Both the position numbers and the translations under genes were made by a program. The notes beneath the pieces were generated by a model, which did no database searches, was not told where the DNA came from, and saw nothing but the letters and a program-made list of their open reading frames with translations. A stretch of 64,000 nucleotides of DNA. It comes from CAIKMD01 sp963740675. GTDB taxonomy: Bacteria; Pseudomonadota; Alphaproteobacteria; ATCC43930; CGMCC-115725. Below are positions 55,047-63,949 of the stretch, in pieces. The stretch is from the NCBI GenBank assembly GCA_963740675.1, contig CAVUFS010000006.1, positions 62,001 through 126,000 of the forward strand, written 5' to 3'. Each line of letters starts with the position of its first letter. Position 1 is the first letter of the stretch.

Positions 55047-55673
55047 TCACACCCCCTGCCGCGGCCGGACTTTGACGACCTCGACCGAAGCGTCGCGGCG
55101 ACGCGTCACTTGTTGAGAGATCTTCTGGCGCTTCACGCCTTCGCGCGACCGGAGGGTCAGCACGATCGCGCCGATCATCGCGACCAGCAGGATGAGGCCG
55201 GCCGCCTGGAACGCGTAGATGTAGTGCGTATAGATCAGCGCGCCGAGCGCCGCCGTGTTGGTGAGCTGCGTCGCCGCGGGCATCGGCGCCGCGGCGGCCG
55301 TGCCGATATCGGGCGACAGGGTCCAAGCGCCAAAGACGAGCACCAGCTCGACCAGCAACACCAGCCCGACCAGTGCGCCAACCGGCAGGTATTGCATGAA
55401 GCCGTGCCTCAGCTCGACGAAATTGATGTCGAGCATCATCACGACGAACAGGAACAGCACGGCGACCGCGCCGACATAGACGATGACGAGGATCATCGCC
55501 AGGAATTCGGCGCCGAGCAGCACGAACAGCCCCGCCGCGTTGAAGAAGGCGAGGATGAGGAACAGCACCGAGTGGACCGGGTTGCGGGCCGAGATGACCA
55601 TCACGGCCGACGCGACCGCCACGCCGGCAAAGGCATAGAAGCAGATCGCCTGGAGAATCGCGGCGACGTCCAT
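55047..55673 (-). CDS. nuoJ: NADH-quinone oxidoreductase subunit J
   Basis: 208 residues, five membrane helices; the FYAFAGVAVASAVMVISARNPVHSVLFLILAFFNAAGLFVLLGAEFLAMILVIVYVGAVAVLFLFVVMML core includes the pi-bulge region involved in coupling. The C-terminal tail (LRSREGVKRQKISQQVTRRRDASVEVVKVRPRQGV) is basic and cytoplasmic. Between nuoI and nuoK. Confidence 0.96.
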   Translation of the reverse strand: MDVAAILQAICFYAFAGVAVASAVMVISARNPVHSVLFLILAFFNAAGLFVLLGAEFLAMILVIVYVGAVAVLFLFVVMMLDINFVELRHGFMQYLPVGALVGLVLLVELVLVFGAWTLSPDIGTAAAAPMPAATQLTNTAALGALIYTHYIYAFQAAGLILLVAMIGAIVLTLRSREGVKRQKISQQVTRRRDASVEVVKVRPRQGV

Positions 55674-55682
55674 CGCGGCTCC

Positions 55683-56174
55683 TTACCGGTACGGGGCGTC
55701 GAGCGCGATATTCTTCGCGATCTCCGCCTCCCAGCGATCGCCGTTCGCGAGCAGCTTTTCCTTGTTATAGAAAAGTTCTTCGCGGGTTTCGGCGGCAAAT
55801 TCGAAATTCGGGCCTTCGACGATGGCATCGACCGGGCACGCCTCTTGGCACATGCCGCAATAGATGCATTTCGTCATATCGATGTCGTAGCGCGTCGTGC
55901 GGCGGCTGCCGTCTTCGCGTGGCTCGGCCTCGATGGTGATAGCGAGCGCCGGGCAGATCGCCTCGCATAGCTTGCACGCGATGCAGCGCTCTTCGCCATT
56001 GGGATAGCGGCGCAGCGCATGCTCGCCGCGGAAGCGCGGGCTGATCGGCCCCTTCTCGTAGGGGTAGTTCACCGTCACCGGCGTCTTGAACATATATTTC
56101 AGCGTCAGCCACAAGCCGGAGACGATCTCCGCGAGGAGCAGGCCGCGTACGCCGCCGCGATCCATGATCGCCAT
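55683..56174 (-). CDS. nuoI: NADH-quinone oxidoreductase subunit I
   Basis: 163 residues from ATG 56174, two bases after nuoH ends. Carries two [4Fe-4S] clusters (N6a, N6b) through CIACKLCEAICP and CIYCGMCQEACP. Electron wire between the NuoG/NuoD side and the quinone site. RFRGEHALRRYPNGEERCIACKLCEA is diagnostic. Confidence 0.97.
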   Translation of the reverse strand: MAIMDRGGVRGLLLAEIVSGLWLTLKYMFKTPVTVNYPYEKGPISPRFRGEHALRRYPNGEERCIACKLCEAICPALAITIEAEPREDGSRRTTRYDIDMTKCIYCGMCQEACPVDAIVEGPNFEFAAETREELFYNKEKLLANGDRWEAEIAKNIALDAPYR

Positions 56175-56176
56175 GA

Positions 56177-57208
56177 TCAACCTCCACCGACGGGCAGCCA
56201 GCCCATCGTCACCAGCACGCCTGCCGTGAGCACGAGCCACAGCAGGGACAGCGGCAGAAACACTTTCCAGCCCAGCCGCATGAGCTGGTCATAACGGAAG
56301 CGCGGCAAGGTTGCGCGCACCCACAAGAAGCAAAAGAGCACGAAGGCGATCTTGCCGAAGAACCAGCAGATCGACCACAGATGCGCCAACGGCCCGGTGA
56401 AAGGCTGCCAGCCGAAAGGCGCGAGCCAGCCGCCGAGGAACAGGATCGTGGTCATCGCGCTCATCAGGATCATGTTGGCGTATTCGCCGAGATAGAAGAG
56501 CGCGAAAGCCATCGCCGAATATTCGACGAAGAAGCCGGCGACCAGCTCGGACTCACCTTCGGGCAGATCGAAGGGCGAGCGGTTGGTCTCGGCAAGGCCC
56601 GAGATGAAGAACACGACGAACATCGGCAGCAGCGGTACGCAGAACCAGATCTTCTGCTGCGCCTCGACGATGGTCGAGAGATTGAGCGAGCCGACGCAGA
56701 GCAGCACGCTCACCATCACGAAGCCGATCGAGACTTCGTAAGAGACCATCTGCGCCGCCGAGCGCAGCGCGCCGAGGAAAGCGTATTTCGAATTCGACGA
56801 CCAGCCGGCCATGATGATGCCGTAGACGCCCAGCGAACTGATCGCGAAGAGATAGAGGATTCCGACATTGATATCGGCGATCACCACCCCGCTGTCGAAC
56901 GGGATGACCGCCCAAGCGACGAGGCTCAAGGTGAAAGTGACGATCGGCGCCGCGAGAAAGACGCCGCGATTGGCGCCGGTCGGGATCACCGTCTCTTTCA
57001 TCAACAGCTTCAGCCCGTCGGCGAGTGGCTGGAGCAGACCAAACGGCCCGACGACATTCGGGCCTCGGCGCAACTGCGCCGCCGCCAGCACCTTGCGCTC
57101 GGCCAGGGTCAAATAGGCGACCGCGAGCAGCAGCGGCACAATGACCAGCAAAATCTCGCCGACAAGCAGCGCCGTCGGCAGGCCGTAAGTGGTGAGGAAG
57201 TTACCCAT
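56177..57208 (-). CDS. nuoH: NADH-quinone oxidoreductase subunit H
   Basis: 343 residues, about eight membrane helices, forming part of the quinone chamber. LAERKVLAAAQLRRGPNVVGPFGLLQPLADGLKLLMKE, SLGVYGIIMAGWSSNSKYAFLGALRSAAQMVSYEVSIGF and ETNRSPFDLPEGESELVAGFFVEYSAMAFALFYLGEYAN carry the conserved acidic residues. Its start overlaps the nuoG end by eight bases. Confidence 0.97.
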   Translation of the reverse strand: MGNFLTTYGLPTALLVGEILLVIVPLLLAVAYLTLAERKVLAAAQLRRGPNVVGPFGLLQPLADGLKLLMKETVIPTGANRGVFLAAPIVTFTLSLVAWAVIPFDSGVVIADINVGILYLFAISSLGVYGIIMAGWSSNSKYAFLGALRSAAQMVSYEVSIGFVMVSVLLCVGSLNLSTIVEAQQKIWFCVPLLPMFVVFFISGLAETNRSPFDLPEGESELVAGFFVEYSAMAFALFYLGEYANMILMSAMTTILFLGGWLAPFGWQPFTGPLAHLWSICWFFGKIAFVLFCFLWVRATLPRFRYDQLMRLGWKVFLPLSLLWLVLTAGVLVTMGWLPVGGG

Positions 57209-59246
57209 GCGTGCCCGTCTTCTGCGCGTCGGCTTCGGCGCGCGTGGCGGCGCATTCCGCCATCGTCGGCGAAGCGCGGCTGATCATGTCGGTGCGATAG
57301 AAATCGCGGATCGGATAGACAAAGGCAGCGTCATCGACGGCGCCCGCTTTGCCGAAGCCGCCCCAGGCGGCCTGCGGCGCCTCCTCGATCTCGGCGAAAG
57401 TCGGATACGACTGCACCAGATTGCGGCGTAGCGCGGCAAGCAAATCATAAGATAGCGGCTTGCCGAGCGCGGCCGACAACGCGCGCAGGATCGCCCAATC
57501 TTCGCGCGCATCGCCGGGCGGGAACACCGCACGCCGAGCAAGCTGGACGCGGCCCTCGGTGTTGACGTAGCACGCGTCTTTCTCGGTATAGGCGGCACCG
57601 GGCAGCACGACATCGGCGCGCGCCGCGCCGCGATCGCCATGATGGCCCTGATAAATCACGAAGGCCGAGCCAAGCCGCGCGGTATCGATCTCATCGGCGC
57701 CAAGCAAATAGACGACGTCGATATCGCCTTTTTCGGCACCGGCGAGGATGCCGGCCACGTCGCGACCGCCCTGCCCCGGCACGAAGCCGAGATCGAGGCC
57801 GCCGACGCGCGACGCCGCGAGATGCAGCACGTTGAAGCCGTTCCAGCCCTCGCGCACCATGCCGGTGCTTTCGGCGAGCGCCCGAGCCTCAGCCAGGATC
57901 GCGGCCCCATCCTTGCGGCGCAGCGCGCCCGTGCCGATGATCAACATCGGCTGCTTGGCATCTTTGAGAAATTCGCGCGCGCGATCGGCGAGACCCTGCG
58001 GGCCGGTGCCGAGCGTCGTCACCGGGAAGGTCAGATCGAGCGCCGGACCGAACGCACCGACGCGGAAACCACCTTGCAGCCAGCGCTTGCGCAGCCGCGC
58101 ATTGATAATCGCCGCCTCGTAACGCGGATTGGTGCCGATCAGCACGCAGGCATCCGCCTTCTCGATACCGGCAATCGTCGTGTTGAAGAGATAGCCGGCG
58201 CGGTTCGACGGATCGAGCGCGGCGCCGTCCTGGCGGCAATCGATATTCGCCGAGCCGAGCGAGGTCATCAGGTCTTTCAGCGCGAACATCGCCTCGGTAT
58301 CGGCGAGATCGCCGGCGATCGCAGCAAAGCGATTACCCGCCGCGCCTTTGAGCCGCGAGGCGATCAATGCAAAAGCTTCATTCCAGGTCGCCTCGACCAG
58401 CTTGCCGGCACGACGCACATAAGGGCGATCGAGCCGGCGCTTGCCCAAGCCATCGACGGCAAAGCGCGTCTTGTCGGAAATCCACTCCTCGTTCACCTCT
58501 TCATTGAGGCGCGGGAGGATGCGCAGCACAGCGGAGCCGCGCGCATCGACACGGATGTTGGAGCCGACCGCGTCGAGCACGTCGACCGATTCCGTCTTGC
58601 GCAGCTCCCACGGCCGCGCCGCGAAAGCATAAGGCTTCGAGGTCAGCGCGCCGACGGGGCAAAGATCGATGATGTTCGCCGACATCTCGGATTCGAGAGC
58701 TTTGCCGACGAAAGTGTCGATCTCCATGTTCTCGCCGCGGCCGATGCCACCGAGATCGGCGACGCCCGCGACATCGGCGAGGAAACGGATGCAGCGCGTA
58801 CAATGGATGCAGCGGGTCATGCTGGTTTCGACCAGCGGCCCGAAATCCTTATCCTTCACCGCGCGCTTGTTTTCCTGATAGCGGCCGCGATCGAAGCCAT
58901 AGGCCATCGCTTGGTCCTGCAGATCGCATTCGCCGCCCTGATCGCAGATCGGGCAATCGAGCGGATGATTGATCAGCAGGAATTCCATCACGCCCTTGCG
59001 GGCCTTCTTCGCCTTCTCGCTATCGGTGAGGATCACCATGCCCTCGGCGACCGGCATGGCGCAGGACGCGATCGGCTTCGGCGCCTTTTCCTGCTCGACG
59101 AGGCACATGCGGCAATTGCCGGCGATGGCGAGCCGTTCGTGGAAGCAGAAATGCGGCACCTCGACACCCGCCTGCTGGCAGGCTTGCAGCACCGTCGTGT
59201 TGGCCGGAACTTCGACCTCGATACCGTTGATCTTGAGCTTCGGCAT
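57201..59246 (-). CDS. nuoG: NADH-quinone oxidoreductase subunit G
   Basis: 681 residues from ATG 59246 (MPKLKINGIEVEVPANTTVLQACQQAG). An N-terminal ferredoxin-like [2Fe-2S] domain, a [4Fe-4S] site (CPICDQGGECDLQDQ, HCTRCIRFLADVAGV) and a molybdopterin-oxidoreductase-like body without cofactor. The NuoG peripheral-arm subunit that passes electrons from NuoF onwards. Five bases after nuoF ends; the open frame extends beyond the chosen start into nuoF. Confidence 0.97.
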   Translation of the reverse strand: MPKLKINGIEVEVPANTTVLQACQQAGVEVPHFCFHERLAIAGNCRMCLVEQEKAPKPIASCAMPVAEGMVILTDSEKAKKARKGVMEFLLINHPLDCPICDQGGECDLQDQAMAYGFDRGRYQENKRAVKDKDFGPLVETSMTRCIHCTRCIRFLADVAGVADLGGIGRGENMEIDTFVGKALESEMSANIIDLCPVGALTSKPYAFAARPWELRKTESVDVLDAVGSNIRVDARGSAVLRILPRLNEEVNEEWISDKTRFAVDGLGKRRLDRPYVRRAGKLVEATWNEAFALIASRLKGAAGNRFAAIAGDLADTEAMFALKDLMTSLGSANIDCRQDGAALDPSNRAGYLFNTTIAGIEKADACVLIGTNPRYEAAIINARLRKRWLQGGFRVGAFGPALDLTFPVTTLGTGPQGLADRAREFLKDAKQPMLIIGTGALRRKDGAAILAEARALAESTGMVREGWNGFNVLHLAASRVGGLDLGFVPGQGGRDVAGILAGAEKGDIDVVYLLGADEIDTARLGSAFVIYQGHHGDRGAARADVVLPGAAYTEKDACYVNTEGRVQLARRAVFPPGDAREDWAILRALSAALGKPLSYDLLAALRRNLVQSYPTFAEIEEAPQAAWGGFGKAGAVDDAAFVYPIRDFYRTDMISRASPTMAECAATRAEADAQKTGTHG

Positions 59247-59251
59247 CGTCC

Positions 59252-60538
59252 CTACTCCGCCGCCTGCGGCGCCGAAGCGCGATATTGTGCGATGCGCCGC
59301 TCCATCTCGGGCCGGAAATGCCGGATCAAGCCTTGCACCGGCCACGCCGCCGCATCGCCGAGCGCGCAGATCGTGTGGCCTTCGATCTCATACGTGACTT
59401 CGAGCAGCATATCGATCTCGGCGACGGTCGCTTCGCCTTTGACCATGCGCTCCATCACGCGCCACAGCCAGCCGGTGCCTTCGCGGCACGGCGTGCACTG
59501 ACCGCAACTCTCATGCTTATAGAATTGCGACAGCCGCGCGATCGCTTTGATGATATCGGTGGATTTATCCATCACGATAACCGCCGCGGTGCCGAGGCCG
59601 CTCTTCACTTCGCGCAAGGCGTCGAAATCCATCAGCACCGTGTCGCAAATCTCTTTCGGGAGCACCGGCACCGACGCACCACCCGGAATGATCGCGAGGA
59701 GATTGTCCCAACCGCCGCGCACGCCGCCGCAATGCGTCTCGATGAGCTCTTTCAGCGGGATGCCCATCGCCTCTTCAACATTGCACGGCTTGTTCACATG
59801 GCCGGAGATGCAGAAGACCTTGGTGCCTTCGTTCTTCGGACGGCCGATGCCGGCGAACCACGACGCGCCGCGGCGCATAATGGTCGGCGCGACCGCAATG
59901 CTCTCGACATTATTCACGGTGGTCGGGCAGCCATAGAGGCCGACGCCAGCCGGGAAAGGCGGCTTCAGCCGCGGCTGGCCCTTCTTGCCCTCGAGCGATT
60001 CGAGCAGTGCCATCTCTTCGCCGCAGATATACGCGCCGGCGCCGCGATGGAGATAGATATCGTAATCATAGCCCGAGCCGCAGGCGTTCTTACCGATCAG
60101 CCCGGCCTCGTAAGCTTCGTCGATCGCGACCTGAAGATTGATCGCCTCGTTCGCAAACTCGCCGCGGATATAGATGTAGCAAGCGGTCGCACCCATGCCG
60201 ACGCCGGCGAGCAAGCAACCCTCGACCAGCTTGTGCGGATCGTTGCGGATGATGTCGCGATCCTTGCAGGTGCCCGGCTCGCTTTCGTCGGCGTTGACGA
60301 CGAGATAGCGCGGGCGGTCGCTGGTCTTCGGCATGAAGGACCATTTGAGACCGGTCGGAAATCCCGCGCCGCCACGGCCGCGCAAGCCCGAAGCCTTCAC
60401 TTCGTTGACGATCCAGTCGCGGCCTTTGAGGATCAAATCCTTCGTGCCGTCCCAATCGCCGCGCGCGCGTGCGCCAGCCAGACGAAAATCGCCGGTGCCG
60501 TAGAGATTTGTGAAGATGCGGTCCTTATCGGCAAGCAT
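59252..60538 (-). CDS. nuoF: NADH-quinone oxidoreductase subunit F
   Basis: 428 residues. Binds NADH and FMN: KASGLRGRGGAGFPTGLKWSFMP, then NADESEPGTCKDRDI and HRGAGAYICGEEMALLESLEGK; the N3 cluster motif is CGQCTPCREGTGW. Entry point of electrons into complex I. It begins one base before the nuoE stop boundary (60538/60539). Confidence 0.98.
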   Translation of the reverse strand: MLADKDRIFTNLYGTGDFRLAGARARGDWDGTKDLILKGRDWIVNEVKASGLRGRGGAGFPTGLKWSFMPKTSDRPRYLVVNADESEPGTCKDRDIIRNDPHKLVEGCLLAGVGMGATACYIYIRGEFANEAINLQVAIDEAYEAGLIGKNACGSGYDYDIYLHRGAGAYICGEEMALLESLEGKKGQPRLKPPFPAGVGLYGCPTTVNNVESIAVAPTIMRRGASWFAGIGRPKNEGTKVFCISGHVNKPCNVEEAMGIPLKELIETHCGGVRGGWDNLLAIIPGGASVPVLPKEICDTVLMDFDALREVKSGLGTAAVIVMDKSTDIIKAIARLSQFYKHESCGQCTPCREGTGWLWRVMERMVKGEATVAEIDMLLEVTYEIEGHTICALGDAAAWPVQGLIRHFRPEMERRIAQYRASAPQAAE

Positions 60539-61165
60539 TCACTTGATCCCCGGCAAATCAGGAGAGGTGAGCGTCGTCGGCCCGCCTTCGGGCGCCGAGC
60601 CCTGGCGGCCTGTGACCGAGCCCTCGCGCGGCACATCGCCGCGCGATAGCGCATCGATCAGCTTCTCGGTCGAGGGTCCGTCGAGGTCCTCGTAGAAATC
60701 GCCATTGTTGACCTGAATGACCGGCGCGTTGACGCAAGCCCCGAGACATTCGACCTCGAACAGCGTGAATTTCTTGTCGGCCGTGGTCTCGCCGATGCCG
60801 ATGCCGAGCTTCTTCTTGCAGGCGGCGACGACTTCGTCCGAGCCGCGCAGCCAGCACGGCGTCGTCGTGCAGACCTGCAGGAAATAGCGTCCCACCGGCC
60901 GCAGATTGAACATCGTGTAGAAGCTCGCGACCTCGTAGACCTTGATCGGCGGCATCTCGAGGATCTCGGCGATATGATCCATCGCCGCACGCGGCACCCA
61001 GCCCTCGTGCTGTTCCTGCGCAAGATAGAGCAGCGAGATCACCGCGCTCGCCTGCCGGCCAGCCGGATATTTCGCGATATAGGCTTTCGCCTTTTCCATA
61101 TTCTCAGGCGTGAACGCGAAGCTCGCCGGCTGCTCGAACGGCGCGCCGTTATCGTGGCCGCTCAT
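60539..61165 (-). CDS. nuoE: NADH-quinone oxidoreductase subunit E
   Basis: 208 residues, thioredoxin-like [2Fe-2S] subunit (cluster N1a). Cys ligands in CTTTPCWLRG and ECLGACVNAPVIQVN. FAFTPENMEKAKAYIAKYPAGRQASAVISLLYLAQEQHEGWVPRAAMDHIAEIL is typical. The C-terminal tail is somewhat longer than usual. Overlaps nuoD by four bases. Confidence 0.97.
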   Translation of the reverse strand: MSGHDNGAPFEQPASFAFTPENMEKAKAYIAKYPAGRQASAVISLLYLAQEQHEGWVPRAAMDHIAEILEMPPIKVYEVASFYTMFNLRPVGRYFLQVCTTTPCWLRGSDEVVAACKKKLGIGIGETTADKKFTLFEVECLGACVNAPVIQVNNGDFYEDLDGPSTEKLIDALSRGDVPREGSVTGRQGSAPEGGPTTLTSPDLPGIK

Positions 61166-62379
61166 CGATCGACCTCACCAAAGACAATATCCATCGAGCC
61201 GATGATCGCGACGATATCGGCGAGCATGTGGCCGCGGCCCATGAATTCGAGACCTTGCAGGAAAGCGAAGCCGGGCGCGCGGATCTTGCAGCGATACGGG
61301 CGATTGCCGCCATCGGTGACGAGGTACACACCGAACTCGCCTTTCGGCGCCTCGACCGCCGTATAGGTCTCGCCCGGCGGCACGTGATAGCCCTCGGTGT
61401 AAAGCTTGAAGTGGTGAATCAACGCTTCCATCGACGACTTCATCTCGCCGCGTGGCGGCGGCATGACTTTGCGATCATTGACGCGCACGGGTCCCGACGG
61501 CATGCGATCGAGCGCCTGCTTCATGATCTTTATCGACTGGCGCATCTCTTCCATGCGGACGAGATAGCGATCCCAGCAATCGCCGTTCTTGCCGATCGGA
61601 ATGTCGAAATCGAAATCCTCGTAGCCGTCATAGGGCTGCGCCTTGCGCAGATCCCACGGAACGCCCGAGCCGCGCAGCATCGGACCGCTGAAGCCCCAAT
61701 CGAGCGCCTGCGCCGCCGTCACAACGCCGATATCGACGGTGCGCTGCTTGAAGATGCGGTTCTCGGTCAGCAGTTTCTCGAGATCGTCGACGCGCGGGCC
61801 GAACTGCTCGATGAAGCCATAAATGTCGTCGATCATGCCCGCAGGCATATCTTGCTGCACGCCGCCGGGACGGAAATAGGCCGAATGGAGCCGCGCGCCG
61901 GAGACGCGCTCGTAGAACTCCATCAGCTTCTCGCGCTCCTCGAAGCCCCAGAGCAGCGGCGTGATCGCGCCAACATCGAGCGCGAAGGTCGTGAGATTGA
62001 GCAGATGATTTAGGATACGCGTAATCTCGGAGAAGAGCACACGGATCATCTTGGCCCGTGGCGGCGGATCGATGCCCAGCAGCTTTTCGACCGCGAGCGC
62101 GTAGGCATGCTCCTGGCACATCGGCGAGACGTAATCGAGCCGATCGAAATACGGCACCGCCTGCAGGAAGGTCTTGTACTCGATCAGCTTCTCGGTGCCG
62201 CGATGAAGCAGGCCGATATGCGGATCGGCGCGCTCGACCACCTCGCCGTCCATTTCGAGGACGAGGCGCAGCACGCCATGGGCCGCCGGATGCTGCGGCC
62301 CGAAATTCATCGTGAAGGTCTTGATGAGCGCCTGGGCCTCGTTGGCCGTCGGCACGGTGTTCATGCCGTCGGCACTCAT
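61162..62379 (-). CDS. nuoD: NADH-quinone oxidoreductase subunit D
   Basis: 405 residues, the 49-kDa-type subunit lining the quinone pocket. IKTFTMNFGPQHPAAHGVLRLVLEMDGEVVERADPHIGLLHRGTEKLIEYKTFLQAVPYFDRLDYVSPMCQEHAYALAVEKLL and LADIVAIIGSMDIVFGEVDR (C-terminus) are invariant features. Its ATG overlaps the frame-corrected nuoC stop (ATGA). Confidence 0.98.
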   Translation of the reverse strand: MSADGMNTVPTANEAQALIKTFTMNFGPQHPAAHGVLRLVLEMDGEVVERADPHIGLLHRGTEKLIEYKTFLQAVPYFDRLDYVSPMCQEHAYALAVEKLLGIDPPPRAKMIRVLFSEITRILNHLLNLTTFALDVGAITPLLWGFEEREKLMEFYERVSGARLHSAYFRPGGVQQDMPAGMIDDIYGFIEQFGPRVDDLEKLLTENRIFKQRTVDIGVVTAAQALDWGFSGPMLRGSGVPWDLRKAQPYDGYEDFDFDIPIGKNGDCWDRYLVRMEEMRQSIKIMKQALDRMPSGPVRVNDRKVMPPPRGEMKSSMEALIHHFKLYTEGYHVPPGETYTAVEAPKGEFGVYLVTDGGNRPYRCKIRAPGFAFLQGLEFMGRGHMLADIVAIIGSMDIVFGEVDR

Positions 62380-63040
62380 TTCTTTTCCTCGGCTTTGGGC
62401 TGCTCGGGGGTTTGGGCTGCTCGGGGGCTTTCGGCGGCTCTTGGGCTTTCTCGTCGCCCGGCAAAATATGCGCCATGCCTTCCCAGGGCGAAGAGAAATC
62501 GAAGCTGCGGAATTCCTGTTTCAGCTTCACCGGCTCATAGACGACGCGCTTCTGCTCTTCGTCGTAGCGCAGCTCGACATAGCCGGTGAGCGGAAAATCC
62601 TTACGCAGCGGATGCCCCTCGAAGCCGTAATCGGTGAGGATGCGGCGCAGATCGGGATGATCGGCAAAATAGATGCCGTAGAGATCCCAGGCCTCGCGCT
62701 CGTACCAGCCGGCCGCGCTGAAAAGGCCCGTGACCGACGGCACCGGGCTGGTCTCGTCGGCCATCGCCTTGACGCGGACGCGCTGATCGAGCTTCACGCT
62801 CAGCAGGTTGTAGACGACGTCGAACCGCTCGGCCCGTTCGGGATAATCGACGCCGCAGATGTCGACCAAGACCTGGAACAGGCATTTCGGATCGTCGCGC
62901 AGGAAGGCGAGCAGTCGCGCCACCGCCTCGCGCTTCACCGAAACCATTAGTTCCCCGTGTCCGATCGCAGTGCCGGTCACGTCTTGCGGGAAAGCGGCCG
63001 CAATTTGATTGCCTAATTCACGAAGCGCCTCGGTAGCCAT
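62376..63040 (-). CDS. nuoC: NADH-quinone oxidoreductase subunit C, tail frameshifted
   Basis: About 221 residues when corrected. From ATG 63040 (MATEALRELGNQIAAAFPQDVTG), with the conserved core RFDVVYNLLSVKLDQRVRVKAMADE, GWYEREAWDLYGIYFADHPDLRRILTDYGFEGHPLRKDFPLTGYVELRYDEEQKRVVYEPV and FSSPWEG. The C-terminal tail has an 18-bp tandem repeat whose second copy lacks one base (62410/62411). Without correction the frame reads on inside nuoD to about 61628; with it the tail becomes KAPEQPKAPEQPKAEEKK and stops over the nuoD ATG. The 30-kDa-type peripheral-arm subunit. Confidence 0.9.
62397..62431. repeat. Tandem 18-bp repeat, one copy a base short
   Basis: Minus-strand units AAAGCCCCCGAGCAGCCC (62431-62414) and AAACCCCCGAGCAGCCC (62413-62397) are identical apart from one missing G. 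They encode the Pro/Lys-rich tail of NuoC (KAPEQP units). The missing base causes the nuoC frameshift. Confidence 0.9.
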
Positions 63041-63042
63041 GA

Positions 63043-63558
63043 TCAGCGGGAAATCACGCGCTTGCGGTTGATCTTTTTCTGGAGCTGCAGGATGCCGTAG
63101 AGCAGCGCCTCGGCGGTCGGCGGGCAACCCGGGACATAGACATCGACCGGGACAATGCGGTCGCAGCCGCGCACGACCGAATAGGAATAGTGATAATAGC
63201 CGCCGCCATTGGCGCAGGAGCCCATGGAGATGACCCAGCGCGGCTCGGCCATCTGGTCGTAAACCTTGCGCAAGGCCGGCGCCATCTTGTTGCAGAGCGT
63301 GCCGGCGACGATCATCACATCCGACTGCCGCGGGCTGGGACGGAAGACGATGCCAAAGCGGTCGAGATCGTAGCGGCTCGCCGCGGTGTGCATCATCTCG
63401 ACGGCACAGCAAGCGAGACCGAAGGTCATCGGCCAGAGCGAACCGGTGCGCGCCCAATTCACCAGATTGTCGAGCTGCGTGACGATGAAGCCTTTGTCTT
63501 GAATCTCCTCGCCCATCTGCCGCAGCAGCAATTCCTGCGAGGCGGTTTCTACTCCCAT
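63043..63558 (-). CDS. nuoB: NADH-quinone oxidoreductase subunit B
   Basis: 171 residues from ATG 63558 (MGVETASQELLLRQM); a GTG at 63579 is less likely. Carries terminal cluster N2: adjacent Cys pair in FGLACCAVEMMHTAASRYD, then ISMGSCANGGGYYHYSYSVVRGCDRIVPVDVYVPGCPPTAEALLYGIL. Overlaps nuoA by ten bases. Confidence 0.97.
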   Translation of the reverse strand: MGVETASQELLLRQMGEEIQDKGFIVTQLDNLVNWARTGSLWPMTFGLACCAVEMMHTAASRYDLDRFGIVFRPSPRQSDVMIVAGTLCNKMAPALRKVYDQMAEPRWVISMGSCANGGGYYHYSYSVVRGCDRIVPVDVYVPGCPPTAEALLYGILQLQKKINRKRVISR

Positions 63559-63914
63559 TCGAGGGCACCCTTCTTCCACTCGTAGATGAAGCCGACGGTC
63601 AGCACGAAAAGGAATGCCATCATCGACCAGAAGCCGAAGATGCCGATCTTTCCGAGCGCCACGGCCCAGGGGAACAGAAACGCGACTTCGAGATCAAAGA
63701 TGATGAAAAGGATCGCCACCAGATAGTAGCGAACGTCGAACTTGCTGCGTGCGTCGGCGAAAGGCTCGAAGCCGCATTCATAAGCGGAGAGCTTTTCGAC
63801 ATCCGGGCGCTGGCGCGCGACGATGAAAGATGCTGCGACGATGATGATCGCCAGCGCGAGCGCGATGCCGATGAAAAAGAGGATGGGCAGATATTCGGAG
63901 AGGAGGCTGTCCAT
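63549..63914 (-). CDS. nuoA: NADH-quinone oxidoreductase subunit A
   Basis: 121 residues, three membrane helices, with the conserved loop KLSAYECGFEPFADARSKFDVRYYLVAILFIIFDLEVAFLFPWAV. First gene of a complete 14-gene nuo operon. Only 35 bases separate its start from the CCA end of the tRNA-Asp gene on the same strand, so it may be read partly from the tRNA promoter. Confidence 0.97.
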   Translation of the reverse strand: MDSLLSEYLPILFFIGIALALAIIIVAASFIVARQRPDVEKLSAYECGFEPFADARSKFDVRYYLVAILFIIFDLEVAFLFPWAVALGKIGIFGFWSMMAFLFVLTVGFIYEWKKGALEWE

Positions 63915-63949
63915 CGGAACGCGACCCTGGGAGTCCTTACCACGCGAGA

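Noticed and set aside
57639..59501. Long plus-strand open frame opposite nuoG
   Set aside because: Shadow of nuoG third-position bias; no protein family character.
61628..63568. Single 646-codon minus-strand frame through nuoB, nuoC and nuoD
   Set aside because: Only its middle is real (nuoC). The rest is out of frame with nuoB and nuoD and results from the missing base near 62410.
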